Assembly: GCA_020832405.1 (NCBI GenBank)
Contig: JAFIET010000014.1
Location: 1 to 61,423, forward strand
DNA length: 61,423 bases
Direction: 5' to 3'
DNA from: Balneolales bacterium
GTDB lineage: Bacteria; Bacteroidota; Rhodothermia; Balneolales; Cyclonatronaceae
A program made the position numbers and the translations under genes. This document shows, one piece after another, positions 35,690-46,000 of this stretch. The notes below the pieces were generated by a model, which was not told where the DNA came from, did not search any database, and worked only from the letters and a program-made list of their open reading frames with translations. The stretch's first letter is position 1; each line of letters begins with the position of its first letter.

Positions 35690-36355
35690 ATGAAACCAAA
35701 ACTCAGCGAAGCGCAGGAAGATTATCTGAAGCACATTTTTCTGTTAAGTGAGCATAATGACGAGCTGGTTTCAGCTCTGTTGCTTGCCGAACATCTGCAG
35801 GTAAAACCGGCTTCGGTCACCAATATGCTGAAAAAGCTGGCAGAGCTTAATTTAATTGATTACAAGCCCTATTACGGCGCACGGCTTACGCGCGCCGGAG
35901 AACTTGTTGCCCTCGAGGTACTGAGGCATCACCGGCTGCTTGAACTTTATCTGTCTGAAATTCTGGGTTTTGGATGGGAAGAAGTTCATGAAGAAGCTGA
36001 GCGGCTTGAACACGTAATCAGTGAGCGCCTTGAAGCCAGAATTGCTGAGAAACTCGGGCATCCGACGCACGACCCTCACGGAGATCCTATTCCGACTGTT
36101 GACCTGCAGCTGCCTGAATCGCCCGCCCGCTTTAGCCTCACCAGTCTTAAACCGGAACAGCAAGGCTCTGTTGCAAGGGTGCGCACGCAGGATTCCGGAA
36201 CCCTCAACATGTTGTCAAGGCTTAACTTAACCCTTGGTGCTCAGCTGCGGGTGCTTTCGGTTGAGCGGGACGGTATCCGAATTGAAACAGATGGTGATAC
36301 TTTTCTCCTGCCGGCCGATCTGGCCTCAAAAATTTTGATAGAGCTAAATAACTGA
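35690..36355 (+). CDS. DtxR/MntR family metal-dependent transcriptional regulator
   Basis: A 221-residue repressor. The N-terminal winged helix (about 5-65) has SEAQEDYLKHIFLLSEHND, then LQVKPASVTNMLKKLAE as the recognition helix region. The dimerisation and metal-binding domain (70-140) has HRLLELYLSEILGF, HEEAERLEHVISE and GHPTHDPHGDPIP. A C-terminal FeoA/SH3-like domain follows (about 150-221). This three-domain form is like DtxR/IdeR rather than short MntR. The ATG at 35690 is preferred to 35672 because it starts the conserved KLSEAQEDYL closely. It is first in an operon with the metal ABC transporter, 14 nt before the binding protein, and 128 nt downstream of the palindrome, so autoregulation is likely. 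Confidence 0.9.
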   Translation: MKPKLSEAQEDYLKHIFLLSEHNDELVSALLLAEHLQVKPASVTNMLKKLAELNLIDYKPYYGARLTRAGELVALEVLRHHRLLELYLSEILGFGWEEVHEEAERLEHVISERLEARIAEKLGHPTHDPHGDPIPTVDLQLPESPARFSLTSLKPEQQGSVARVRTQDSGTLNMLSRLNLTLGAQLRVLSVERDGIRIETDGDTFLLPADLASKILIELNN

Positions 36356-36369
36356 TACCGGAGAATACC

Positions 36370-37293
36370 ATGAAATCACCCAAATACATTTTATTTACAG
36401 CTTTTCTGCTCGTCTTACTCATTAGCCTTGCTTCCTGCACCTCTGATGATGCCGCCGGCGATGACCGCCCGTTTGTGGTAACCACTACTATGATGCTCGA
36501 AGATCTGGTTACTCAGATTGCGGGCGGGCATGTTCGGGTACAGGGGATGATGGGCCCCGGTGTTGATCCTCACCTTTATCGCGCAACACCGGCTGATGTC
36601 CGCCGGCTTGAGCAGGCCGATCTCATTATCTACAACGGCCTTTTTCTCGAAGCCCGCCTTGCCGATGTGCTCTCACGCATGCCTGAACGCAGTTTCGCTG
36701 CGGCCGAAAAGCTTGACCGAAACGCGCTGATCGAAGCCACCGATTTCGGCGGCAGCTACGATCCGCACGTATGGTTCGATGTTTCACTCTGGGCTGAAAT
36801 TGCCCTGCTTACAGGGGAGCGCCTTGGCGAACTCGTGCCTGAGGCTGTTGAAGAAATCAGGGCCGGAGCACAAGCCTACGCAGCAGAACTGATGTTACTT
36901 CATGAGTGGGTAACGGCCGAGATTGCAACTATACCAGAAAGCCGCCGCGTGCTCATTACCGCGCACGATGCTTTCGGCTATTTCGGCCGCGCATATACTA
37001 TTGATGTCCGCGGCCTTCAGGGGCTGAGCACCCAGAGTGAAGTCGGGCTGCAGGATGTGAGCCGCATGGTTCGCTTTATTATGGATAATGAAATCCCGGC
37101 TATTTTCCTTGAAAGCAGCATCGCCCCGCGCTCCATTCAGTCGCTAATGAACGGCGTACGCGACCGCGGCGGCCAGATAAGTCTGGGAGGGGAGCTGTTT
37201 TCAGATGCAATGGGCAACCGCGGCACCCCGGAAGGCACCTACACCGGCATGGTACGACATAATGTAAACACCATCGTTCAGGCCCTTAAATGA
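36370..37293 (+). CDS. Metal ABC transporter substrate-binding lipoprotein (TroA/MntA/ZnuA family)
   Basis: A 307-residue periplasmic metal-binding lipoprotein. The lipobox LASC has Cys23. The cluster A-1 metal ligands are visible: His in GPGVDPHLY, His in YDPHVWFD, His of [13 protein letters not shown] and Asp in LFSDAMG. The long connecting helix expected between lobes covers about 165-190. There is no His-rich loop, which argues for Mn or Fe over a ZnuA-type zinc role, though this is only a trend. It captures the ion for the ATPase and permeases that follow; its stop overlaps the next start by four bases. Confidence 0.92.
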   Translation: MKSPKYILFTAFLLVLLISLASCTSDDAAGDDRPFVVTTTMMLEDLVTQIAGGHVRVQGMMGPGVDPHLYRATPADVRRLEQADLIIYNGLFLEARLADVLSRMPERSFAAAEKLDRNALIEATDFGGSYDPHVWFDVSLWAEIALLTGERLGELVPEAVEEIRAGAQAYAAELMLLHEWVTAEIATIPESRRVLITAHDAFGYFGRAYTIDVRGLQGLSTQSEVGLQDVSRMVRFIMDNEIPAIFLESSIAPRSIQSLMNGVRDRGGQISLGGELFSDAMGNRGTPEGTYTGMVRHNVNTIVQALK

Positions 37294-38096
37294 CTCATGC
37301 AAGCAAAACCGGGGCATCAGCACCGCCCGTAGAGGTGCATGACCTCACCGTATCCTACCAAAATAAACCAGTGCTTTGGGATGTGGATTTTACCCTGCCC
37401 GAGGGTACGCTCACAGCCATTGTAGGGCCGAACGGCGCCGGGAAATCAACCCTCATCAAAGTTATAATGGGGCTGATTGAGCCGGTTTCCGGGCACGCTC
37501 TCATCTACGGCAAGCCTTTGCAGCAAATGCGCAAGCGCATAGCCTACGTGCCGCAGCGCGAAAGTGTGGACTGGAATTTTCCTGTTAGTGTGCTCGATGT
37601 GGTGCTAATGGGCCGTTACGCACACCTGAAGATGTTTCGCAGACCGGGCCGCCGCGACCGTGAACTTGCTCTGCAGGCGCTTGAAAAAGTGGGCATGGCG
37701 GCTTACTCCGACCGGCAGATTGCTCAGCTCAGCGGCGGGCAGCAGCAGCGCGTATTTCTGGCCCGCGCCCTCGCTCAGGATGCCGACATCTACTTTATGG
37801 ATGAACCCTTCGCCGGCGTGGATGCTTCTACCGAAGAGCACATCCTGCAGCTGCTGCGCGAGCTTCGCTCAGCGGGGCGAACCGTAATTGTGGTACATCA
37901 CGACCTGCAGACCGTCTCCGATTATTTCGACTGGGTGCTGATGCTCAACCTCAGGCTGGTAGCTATCGGGCCCATGGAAACCACCTTCACCAAAGAAAAT
38001 CTGCAAAAAGCCTACGGCGGGCGGCTGAATATTCTCACGCAGGTAATCGAACTTTCACGGCGCGAAAACTTTGTGAGGGAAACCGAACATGACTGA
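37290..38096 (+). CDS. Metal ABC transporter ATP-binding protein
   Basis: A 268-residue ATPase of the MntB/SitB/TroB group. Walker A is [10 protein letters not shown] near residue 48, followed by [20 protein letters not shown], a stretch characteristic of manganese/iron/zinc importers, signature [15 protein letters not shown], Walker [14 protein letters not shown] and the H-loop VVHHDL. The start overlaps the binding-protein stop (ATGA) and its own 3' end overlaps the next permease by 8 nt, so the set is tightly coupled. Confidence 0.94.
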   Translation: MTHASKTGASAPPVEVHDLTVSYQNKPVLWDVDFTLPEGTLTAIVGPNGAGKSTLIKVIMGLIEPVSGHALIYGKPLQQMRKRIAYVPQRESVDWNFPVSVLDVVLMGRYAHLKMFRRPGRRDRELALQALEKVGMAAYSDRQIAQLSGGQQQRVFLARALAQDADIYFMDEPFAGVDASTEEHILQLLRELRSAGRTVIVVHHDLQTVSDYFDWVLMLNLRLVAIGPMETTFTKENLQKAYGGRLNILTQVIELSRRENFVRETEHD

Positions 38097-39417
38097 AATC
38101 TGGGCAGATTTCTTCCTGCTGCAGGATCCAAACCTGCGCTGGGTGCTTGCCGGTACGGTGATGCTGGGGCTCTCTGCCGGAGCGCTCGGCTGTTTCGCGG
38201 TACTGCGAGAACGCGCCCTGGTGGGAGATGCTGTTGCCCACTCCGTTCTGCCCGGCGTTTGTCTTGCCTTTATTATAACCGGCGATAAAGACCCCCTCGC
38301 CCTGCTCATAGGTTCGGTCGTTTTCGGATGGATCAGCTTACTTGTAATGGATTTCGTGATCCGGAATTCCAAGATTTCGACCGATACATCCATCGGGATG
38401 GTACTGTCGGTCTTTTTCGGCCTGGGCGTGGTAATGCTCACCTGGATTCAAAACAGCGGCAACGCCAATCAGAGCGGGCTCGATGCCTTCCTGTTCGGCA
38501 ATGCTGCTTCCATGCTTCCCGAAGATGTATTGTTGTTTGGTTTTGTGAGTGTGATGGTGCTCGTAACCATCATTCTGCTGTTCAAAGAGCTCAAACTGGT
38601 AAGTTTTGATCCCGGCTTTGCTACGGTAATCGGATACCCGATGAAGCGGATGGAGGTGCTCATGGCTACGCTGCTGGTCGTAACCATTACGGCGGGTCTG
38701 CAGGCTGTGGGCGTGGTACTGATGGCGTCGATGCTGATCATCCCCGCAGCAGCGGCGCGTTACTGGACCGATTCCCTTGTTGTGATGTTGGTTATTGCTG
38801 CCGGAGTTGGGGCCATATCGGCTATTTCGGGTACTTTTGTGAGCTACACCGCGCCCTCCATGCCAACCGGTCCGTGGATGGTGGTTTCGGCAGCGGCGCT
38901 GTTTACCCTCTCTTTTTTCTTTGCTCCGGCCCGGGGAGAGTTCCAGAAATGGCGGAGGCGGCGCAGGCAGCAGGAAAAAGTCTCGGGCGAAAATATCCTC
39001 AAAACACTCTACAAACTCGAAGAGCGCGACGGACTTTCGGCCCGCTCCCGAACGCGCCGTGAAATCCTGAAAAAACGACGGATGGAGCCTGCAAGCCTCA
39101 AAAAAGGGCTGAGGCGCCTGGTAAGTCAGGGTTTGGTGCAACATCTTAAAGGTCAGCCGTCGGGTTACCTGCTCACTGAAGGCGGCCGTGAGGAAGCCAA
39201 ACGCATTGTGCGCATTCACCGGCTTTGGGAGCTCTACCTTACCGAAAAACTGCAGCTGCCCGGCGACCATGTGCATGATCCTGCCGAATCGATGGAGCAT
39301 GTGATAACACCTGAGCTGGAGCAGCAGCTGATGCGCATCCTCAACAACCCCGAAGAAGATCCGCACAACAAGCGCATCCCCAAAGCAAGCCCCCGTAGCG
39401 GAGGAGCCGCCTTATGA
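38089..39417 (+). CDS. Metal ABC transporter permease fused to a C-terminal DtxR-like domain
   Basis: A 442-residue inner-membrane permease (ABC-3 family). Residues 1-285 have about eight or nine helices with family landmarks ([29 protein letters not shown], broken here as [54 protein letters not shown]). Residues about 300-442 are cytoplasmic and resemble a DtxR-type winged helix plus dimerisation domain: [53 protein letters not shown] and [18 protein letters not shown]. The HRLWELYL and D-AE-MEHV pattern parallels the separate regulator at 35690. This fused form is known among such permeases; whether the tail senses metal is unproven. Confidence 0.88.
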   Translation: MTEIWADFFLLQDPNLRWVLAGTVMLGLSAGALGCFAVLRERALVGDAVAHSVLPGVCLAFIITGDKDPLALLIGSVVFGWISLLVMDFVIRNSKISTDTSIGMVLSVFFGLGVVMLTWIQNSGNANQSGLDAFLFGNAASMLPEDVLLFGFVSVMVLVTIILLFKELKLVSFDPGFATVIGYPMKRMEVLMATLLVVTITAGLQAVGVVLMASMLIIPAAAARYWTDSLVVMLVIAAGVGAISAISGTFVSYTAPSMPTGPWMVVSAAALFTLSFFFAPARGEFQKWRRRRRQQEKVSGENILKTLYKLEERDGLSARSRTRREILKKRRMEPASLKKGLRRLVSQGLVQHLKGQPSGYLLTEGGREEAKRIVRIHRLWELYLTEKLQLPGDHVHDPAESMEHVITPELEQQLMRILNNPEEDPHNKRIPKASPRSGGAAL

Positions 39418-40349
39418 CTACTTTCTGGATTATCCTCACTGCCTGCCTTGCTTCAGCGGCCTGTGCGCTGGTCGGTACTTATTTGGTGCTCAGAAAGCAG
39501 GCCATGCTGGGCGATGCCATTTCGCATGCCGTACTGCCGGGCATTGCCATCGCATTTCTGCTTACAGCCTCCCGTAACACTTTCCCCATGCTGCTGGGTG
39601 CCGGTGCGTTTGGCCTGCTTACGGTGTACCTCACCGAAAAACTGCAGGAGCGCGGCCGCCTTATGAATGATGCTTCCATGGGCATCGTTTTCACGACTTT
39701 GTTCGCTATCGGCGTAATCATCATCACCCTGTTTGCCTCCTCCGTTGACCTCGACCACGAGTGCATTTTGTTTGGGGAGATTGCCTACGTGCCCTGGGAT
39801 ATCTGGTTCTTTGCCGGCATGAACATGGGTCCCCGCCCCGTCTGGATTTTAGGACTGGTGCTGGTCATTAACCTGATTTTTATTCTGGGATGCTACAAAG
39901 AGCTCAAAATTTATGCTTTCGACCGGCAGCTTGCTGTAAGCATGGGTATCCCGGTTGCCTTTATACACTACGGGCTGATGGGCACGGTTTCGTTTTCAAC
40001 CATCGCTTCCTTTGAGAGTGTCGGGGCTATACTTGTGGTTGCTCTTATTGTAGTACCCCCTGCGACGGCCTATCTGCTCACCCGGAGGCTTTCTGTGATG
40101 CTCGTTCTTGCCGTCGCTTTCGGCGTGCTCAGCTCATTAAGCGGGTATTACCTGGCCTACATTACAAACACTTCCATTGCCGGTGCCATCGCAGTTATGG
40201 CCGGCATTTTCTTCGCATTGGCCCTGTTTTTTAGCCCGCTCGACGGCGTTTTCATCCGAAGAAACCGTAAAGTTACGTTGGAAGCTCCCGAAGCCGTTGC
40301 GGGCATGGCGGCCGGAAAAAACAGGGAAGACAGCATCCCCCTAACCTAA
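39414..40349 (+). CDS. Metal ABC transporter permease, second subunit
   Basis: A 311-residue ABC-3 family permease without the regulatory tail. It has about eight helices; landmarks are GTYLVLRKQAMLGDAISHAV, the FGEIAYVPWD loop, KELKIYAFDRQLAVSMGIP and FESVGAILVVALIVVPPATA. It forms the membrane channel with the preceding fused permease, as in TroCD or MntCD. Start overlaps the previous stop by four bases and the next gene begins 1 nt after its stop, so the operon continues into the fluoride channel genes. Confidence 0.92.
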   Translation: MTTFWIILTACLASAACALVGTYLVLRKQAMLGDAISHAVLPGIAIAFLLTASRNTFPMLLGAGAFGLLTVYLTEKLQERGRLMNDASMGIVFTTLFAIGVIIITLFASSVDLDHECILFGEIAYVPWDIWFFAGMNMGPRPVWILGLVLVINLIFILGCYKELKIYAFDRQLAVSMGIPVAFIHYGLMGTVSFSTIASFESVGAILVVALIVVPPATAYLLTRRLSVMLVLAVAFGVLSSLSGYYLAYITNTSIAGAIAVMAGIFFALALFFSPLDGVFIRRNRKVTLEAPEAVAGMAAGKNREDSIPLT

Positions 40350-40350
40350 T

Positions 40351-40761
40351 ATGAGTAAACAACAACCGGCACTGTTCCATAAGCTATGTCTCATTTTTGC
40401 AGGCGGTGCCCTGGGTACGGGCGCGCGCTTCGGGCTTATTCTGCTGAGCGGTGCGGAGGCCGACCGGGTTTATTGGGTAATTCTGGCTGAAAATCTGAGC
40501 GGATCTTTTTTACTCGGCTATGTTTCGGCGCGCCTGCGCATGGGTATGCTGAAGGCGAGCCCGTGGGCGCCATTTCTCGGCACCGGTGTGCTGGGCTCGT
40601 TCACTTCCTTTTCGGCCTTTTCGCTGGACATTCTGAATACGGCGGCTGTTTCTTTTTGGATGATGAGCTTCTATATCCTAAGTAGTTTTCTGGGCGGAAT
40701 CACGGCCGTATTGTTCGGGCTCCGCTTGGGATTGAAGCAGGGGAGGAAAATACAGAAATGA
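40351..40761 (+). CDS. crcB: Fluoride channel subunit CrcB/FluC (first copy)
   Basis: A 136-residue four-helix membrane protein of the CrcB/Fluc fluoride exporter family. Signatures are GGALGTGARFG, the ENLSGSFLLGY stretch (family: N-x-xGSFxxG) and GTGVLGSFTSFSAFS (family GFcGgfTTFStf, with the Phe-box). It starts 1 nt after the permease stop and overlaps the second copy by four bases. Two adjacent, different copies suggest an obligate heterodimer of opposite orientations, as in Bacillus-type pairs. Fluoride is toxic to metal-dependent enzymes, which may explain linkage to metal uptake. Confidence 0.9.
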   Translation: MSKQQPALFHKLCLIFAGGALGTGARFGLILLSGAEADRVYWVILAENLSGSFLLGYVSARLRMGMLKASPWAPFLGTGVLGSFTSFSAFSLDILNTAAVSFWMMSFYILSSFLGGITAVLFGLRLGLKQGRKIQK

Positions 40762-41147
40762 GCACGAAAGTTCTTTTTTTGTTGGTTATGATGGCCGGGG
40801 GAGCCGGTGCACTTTGCCGTTATGCTGTGAATGAGGTAACGGGCAGATTTATAAAAACACGATATCCTTTTGGGACGATGGTGATCAACACAAGCGGCAG
40901 TTTTGCTGCCGGTTTCATTGCCGGGTATGTCTTGCTCCATCCGGCGTGGATGCCCGACTGGGCTGTAATCGTGCTGCTATCGGGCTTTTTAGGCGGTTAC
41001 ACCACCTTTTCGACCTGGATGCTGCAAAGTATCGACCTGCTCAGGTTGAAAACCACGCTCAGGTTTGTACTGAATATTGCGCTCAGCATTGCCTTTGGCA
41101 TTGCGGCAGCGGCTTCGGGATTTGCGTTAGCGGGTTGGGTGATGTAG
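40758..41147 (+). CDS. crcB: Fluoride channel subunit CrcB/FluC (second copy)
   Basis: A 129-residue second CrcB/Fluc protein. Signatures: MMAGGAGALCRYAVNE, PFGTMVINTSGSFAAGF and SGFLGGYTTFSTWMLQS, closer to the family consensus than the first copy. It has four helices and a cytoplasmic-side Arg/Lys-rich loop (RFIKTRYP) that may set topology. It is the last gene of the metal operon; its stop is 7 nt from the convergent GWxTD gene end and I see no hairpin terminator between them. Confidence 0.91.
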   Translation: MSTKVLFLLVMMAGGAGALCRYAVNEVTGRFIKTRYPFGTMVINTSGSFAAGFIAGYVLLHPAWMPDWAVIVLLSGFLGGYTTFSTWMLQSIDLLRLKTTLRFVLNIALSIAFGIAAAASGFALAGWVM

Positions 41148-41154
41148 GCAGGGG

Positions 41155-42612
41155 TCAGCTTCCGAAAGGCCGCCTCAGCACAAAACCGTTTAGCCACTCC
41201 TGTGTGCGGTGATAATACACGCTGTGGTAAAAATCCCGGCGGATTAGGGTCCAGTTGTTGAAAGGGAAACGCTCATTGCCCATTCTGGAGCGGTCAAAAA
41301 CGAACACCCGAAACGGATCATTGCGGTCGTATCCGTAAATCCAGCGCAGTTCACGGCCGAACATTTCCTCGTACCAGGGCGGACCAAAAACGATGTAAAT
41401 CATACCCAAATCTGTTTTCCAGCCGGCTTTGTGGTTAGAAAACTGTTTGTTGGCTTCCACAACGCGCTCATAATACAGCTGCATCACTTCGCGGGCGAGG
41501 TCCGCGCTTTCAAGGTTTTCAAGCCAGAAACGCTCAACGGCGCGGAGGAGCTCGCGGTCATTTTCAAGCTCCATGAGCTGCTGATGCTCGCGGTCGTTCA
41601 TCAGATAAATCAGGGGTTCGGCCATTTCACGGGCGCTCGAAATTTCAGGGAAGTAAGGAGTGCGCATGCCAAAATCGCGGGCCCGGAAAACAATTGCATC
41701 GGAAGGGTTAGCAGATGCGTTTTGCGAAGTAAATACCTCAAACCGAAAGCTGCCGATATCGGGTGGTTCGATAGTGAACTCAACCTCAATAGCACCGAAC
41801 TCGTCAGCAAACAGCCGGGTTTGCGCTTCCAGTACCTCGCTCTGCCCGTAGTTTATACCCCTGAGCCGTATGGAGTTAGCCGGAAGGTTCCGAAACGACA
41901 TGTGCCGTGCGGGCTGATGATCTGATTCGAACTCGAGTAGCCGCATGTGCGCATAAATGGGTGGATCGTCGGGGCTGCGGGTGATAAAATACCGAAAGGT
42001 GAGGGTTTCAAAAGCGCCGGGCACATCGTAGGTGCCAATGCTAACAGGGCCGGGCTCCTCATCGCTGTTTCCAAAAAGGCTGATACCGGTAAGCAGTCCG
42101 GACTCGTCATCGAGGTCGGGTAACTGAGCTGTAATGCTTCTGCTCAGGAACTGACCGGAAGCCTCATCCTTAATTGAGAGAGTTATGGTATAAAAGCCGG
42201 GATTAACCCGGAAGGTTTCCTCATAGCGGATGCGCTCGGAGCGCTGAACGGTTAGTTCGGGGTCTCCTTCAATTACATGAGTGCTGGTACGCGTATAAAC
42301 CGATTGGCCTGAACGCTGAGTGGCTTCATCCGGGAGGATTTCGAAGCGAGCCTCAATTTTTGCCGTCGGTATTCCTTCGCGGGTAATAAATACGAGGCTG
42401 TTTTTGGCAAGCGAAACAGAAACATTCAGGAAAGGATCGCCAGCCTCAGTATAATTGCCGTCGGCACTGAGTGTAAATTCCGGTGCCCCTTCTGTGAGGA
42501 TCAGCCGCTGACCCGTATCAACCGTATCAGGAAAATGCGTACGGGCACAGCCCGCAATAGTGGTCAGGAGAAACAAAACTGACAGGGACACTGCATAAAA
42601 ACGGAAAATCAT
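41155..42612 (-). CDS. GWxTD domain-containing lipoprotein
   Basis: A 485-residue exported lipoprotein. The lipobox TIAGC has Cys22. The N-terminal two thirds is beta-rich (about 60-330). The C-terminal domain (about 340-470) contains the diagnostic GWKTD motif near residue 396 followed by LGMIYIVFGPPWYEE, then FGRELRWIYGYD and an aromatic-rich end (FPFNNWTLIRRDFYHSVYY). GWxTD proteins are widespread in Bacteroidota, Chlorobiota and Acidobacteriota and have no established function. The gene stands alone, convergent with the fluoride channel operon and divergent from the SusC gene 460 bp away. Confidence 0.88.
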   Translation of the reverse strand: MIFRFYAVSLSVLFLLTTIAGCARTHFPDTVDTGQRLILTEGAPEFTLSADGNYTEAGDPFLNVSVSLAKNSLVFITREGIPTAKIEARFEILPDEATQRSGQSVYTRTSTHVIEGDPELTVQRSERIRYEETFRVNPGFYTITLSIKDEASGQFLSRSITAQLPDLDDESGLLTGISLFGNSDEEPGPVSIGTYDVPGAFETLTFRYFITRSPDDPPIYAHMRLLEFESDHQPARHMSFRNLPANSIRLRGINYGQSEVLEAQTRLFADEFGAIEVEFTIEPPDIGSFRFEVFTSQNASANPSDAIVFRARDFGMRTPYFPEISSAREMAEPLIYLMNDREHQQLMELENDRELLRAVERFWLENLESADLAREVMQLYYERVVEANKQFSNHKAGWKTDLGMIYIVFGPPWYEEMFGRELRWIYGYDRNDPFRVFVFDRSRMGNERFPFNNWTLIRRDFYHSVYYHRTQEWLNGFVLRRPFGS

Positions 42613-43075
42613 AAGGGCCTGGCTAAGAGGTCGGAATGTTACAGGAGATATAAAATCAGATATTTATAAAGTCAATTTCAAGAGAAAAGATTCATAAACC
42701 GAATAAATGATAAAGCCGGGCGGCCTGGGTAATTGAGGGGCAGAAAAAGAAACGCGAACAAAGCGTGTCTGATTGAATTTAAAAAATTAGGAATTTCAAC
42801 TGCGTTTACCACGAAAAATTAAGAATTTAGGGTTTTGGCATACAGGATCTAAGTGTTTATTGTGGTAATCCGTAGTTGTAATTCACTTTATATTGTATTA
42901 ATATCCAAATTGCCAACAAATACACGGCATTCTATCTAAAAGCCATATTGAGCGCAAGAGACTTCCCTGGTACCCCAACGAAACAAAACGTGATCAGGTA
43001 TTAAATAAGTCAGAAAACTTGTGCTTGAGAAGGCGAAAAACTCACATATGGTTAAACTAACTCATGAGGTCATCT
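42613..43075. other. Control region between GWxTD gene and SusC gene
   Basis: About 460 bp of AT-rich sequence (for example TATATTGTATTAATATCC near 42890) that must hold the divergent promoters. No riboswitch, regulator gene or terminator recognised. GAGG at 43066-43069 lies 6 nt before ATG 43076 and is one of the few clear Shine-Dalgarno-like sites in the window; it supports the 43076 start of the SusC gene. Confidence 0.5.
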
Positions 43076-46000
43076 ATGATTAAAAAGATACTAGCGTTCG
43101 CAGTATTGAGTTTAGTCGTGTTGATCCCCGTTGTTGCTTCGGCTCAAACCGGCTCAATTACGGGTTCAATTACGGATGCTCGGACAGGGGAGGGGTTGCC
43201 TGGCGCAACTGTTTTCCTGCCTGAACTAAGTCTTGGTCAATCGACCAATCTCGACGGAGAGTACACAATTAATAACGTACCTGCAGGTACCCATAATGTT
43301 AGGGTTACTTATGTAGGCTACGTAGGCCGTACGGTTTCCGTTACCGTTACAGCAGGTGCAACTACTACCTTAAATGTAGAACTTCAGCCGGACCGGCTTG
43401 AACTTCGTGACCTGGTTGTTACCGGTTACGGTGTACAGCCACGGCGCGAGGTAACCGGTTCTATTGCTCAGGTTCGTGGCGAGCAGATTGCCAACCTTCC
43501 TGTACAAACCTTCGACAGCGCTATCCAGGGTCGTGCAGCCGGTGTTACCATTACATCAGCTTCCGGTCAGCCGGGTGGTGCCCTTCGCGTTCGTGTTCGT
43601 GGTACAGGCTCTATCACCGCCGGTAACGACCCGCTGTTTGTAGTTGATGGTGTGCCCATTACTGTAAACACCGACGGTTCCACACAGGCTTCATCTAACG
43701 CGCTTGCAGCTATCGACCCGAGCGACATCGAGTCGATCGAAATTCTTAAGGATGCAGCTGCTGCTTCTATCTACGGTGCTCAGGCTGCCAACGGGGTAGT
43801 TCTTATTACTACCCGCCGCGGTCAGGCAGGTCGTACACAGTTCCAGATTACCTCACAGGTAGGTACACGTGAAGCGGTTAACAAGTATGACATGCTTACC
43901 GGCCCTGAATGGGTACAGATGCAGATCGAAGGCCGTCGTAACGATGCGATTGTAAATGCCCGCCGTGGTATTTCCACAGCGCTCAACAATCCTGATACAC
44001 AGGAAAGTAATTTCCGTAACAGTGCCCTTGTGCGTAATGAGTTGATTAACCTCCCTGAATTCGCTACACCTGAGGAAGAAACTGCTTTCTTCAACAACCT
44101 CAGAGATCCGAATATCACTTCCCTTGAAGAGTTCCTGCGCTTTGTGCCAAACTACGATTGGCAGGATGCTATTTACCGTACAGGTAACACCCGCAGCGTA
44201 AACGTAAGTGCACGTGGCGGTACAGAGCAAACAAGATTCTTTGTATCAGGTGCTTACGAGTATCAGGAAGCGCAGATTATTCAGTCCAACTTTGAGCGTT
44301 TCAACGTTCGTACCAACCTTGACCACCGTGTAAGCGAGCTTTTCTCACTTGAGACAAGTATTGCGCTTGCTACAACCTCTCAGTTTGGTTCTATCGCTGA
44401 CGGTAACTGGATAAACGGTCCGTTTTTCGCGGCTCCGTATGCGATTCCTATTCAGCCTATCTTCAACGAAGACGGAACATTTAATGAGGCTGTTACCGGC
44501 GATTACAACATCATTCAGGGTGTTAACCTTGAGCAGCGTACCGGCCGTACCAATCAGGTAATTGGTAATCTTGCAGCCAATTTCCAGATTACACCAAACA
44601 TCGTACTTCGTTCTTTCTTTGGTCTGGATTACCGTAATGTGCGTGACACCAACGTACGTCCGCCGGAAATCCCTTCTTTTTCAGGTTTTGGCGGTCAGGT
44701 ATTTGAGGCCAGCCGCGACGTAACCAACTGGAACACCAACCACACGGTTTCTTACTTCAACACCTTTGATGATATCCACAGTGTATCGGGTGTTGCCGGT
44801 TTTGAATACCGCCAGCAGCAGCGTGAATCTTTCAGTGCTACAGGCCGTGGTTTTGGAAGTGGTCTGTTTACAACGCTGAACAGTGCCGCTGATCCGTTCG
44901 GCGTAGGCGGTTTCTTTACTGAATTCCGTATTGCCGGTTTCTTTGGTCAGGTTCGTTACGACTACGACAAGCGCTACTTCGCAACCGCAACGGTTCGTTA
45001 TGATGGTTCTTCCCGTTTCGGTGAAGACAATCAGTGGGGTCTGTTCTACTCTGGTTCTTTGGGCTGGGAGCTTACCCGCGAGCGTTTCCTTGAGAATGTT
45101 GACTGGCTCGATCAGTTTCAGCTTCGTGCCAGCTACGGTGTAACCGGTAACTCTGAAATCGCCAACTTCGCTTCCCGCTCTCTGTTTGGCAGCTCCGGAA
45201 CCTACAATGGTGTATCCGGCCTGCGTGCTACGCAGCTGGGTAACAACCTGCTTACCTGGGAAGAAGCGAGCACCGTTAACCTCGGTTTAAACTGGGCATT
45301 GTTTGAAGGCCGTATTTATGGTGCAGTTGATGTGTACCGTACCATCAACGACCGTATGCTTCTGAACGACTTCCTCTTCTCTGATTCCGGATTCGGCTCT
45401 TTCTCAAACAACATTGGTAAAGTACGCAACCAGGGTGTTGAGATTGAAGTAGGTGGTACTCTTGTAAACTGGAATGGTCTTCGCTGGACCTCTGACTTCA
45501 ACATCACTTTCCAGGATAACGAAATCCTGAATCTTGGTGCTGATTCTCCGGAGTTCCGCATTATCAACGGAGTTCGTTACGACGTAGGCCAGAGCATCTT
45601 TGCTGAGCGCCTGTTCCGCTTTGCCGGTGTAAACCCTGCCGACGGCCGTGGTATGTGGTTCGACCGTAACGGTGAAATCACCTACAGCCCAACAGAAGAA
45701 GACCTCGATTTCGTAGGAGAGGCATTCCCTGATGTAATTGGCGGATGGAACAACACCATCTCTTACGGCGGATTTACCCTTGACGTGTTCTTCCAGTTTA
45801 ACCTTGGTCAGGACAGCTTCAAGCAGCAGGAAGGTTTCTTCCTCGACGGTACCATCTTCCGTGGCCGCGGCCTTACCCGCCGTACGCTCGACAGATGGCA
45901 GCAGCCCGGTGACATCACCGATATGCCTAAAGCGTCTGCCCGTCAGTCTGAAGGCGGATCTGATGCTGACTTCTTCTTCACTGCCTCTACATGGCATCTC

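Noticed and set aside
38338-39366. 342-codon minus-strand frame opposite the permease-DtxR gene
   Set aside because: Composition is His/Gln-rich shadow; the forward reading has helices and motifs throughout.
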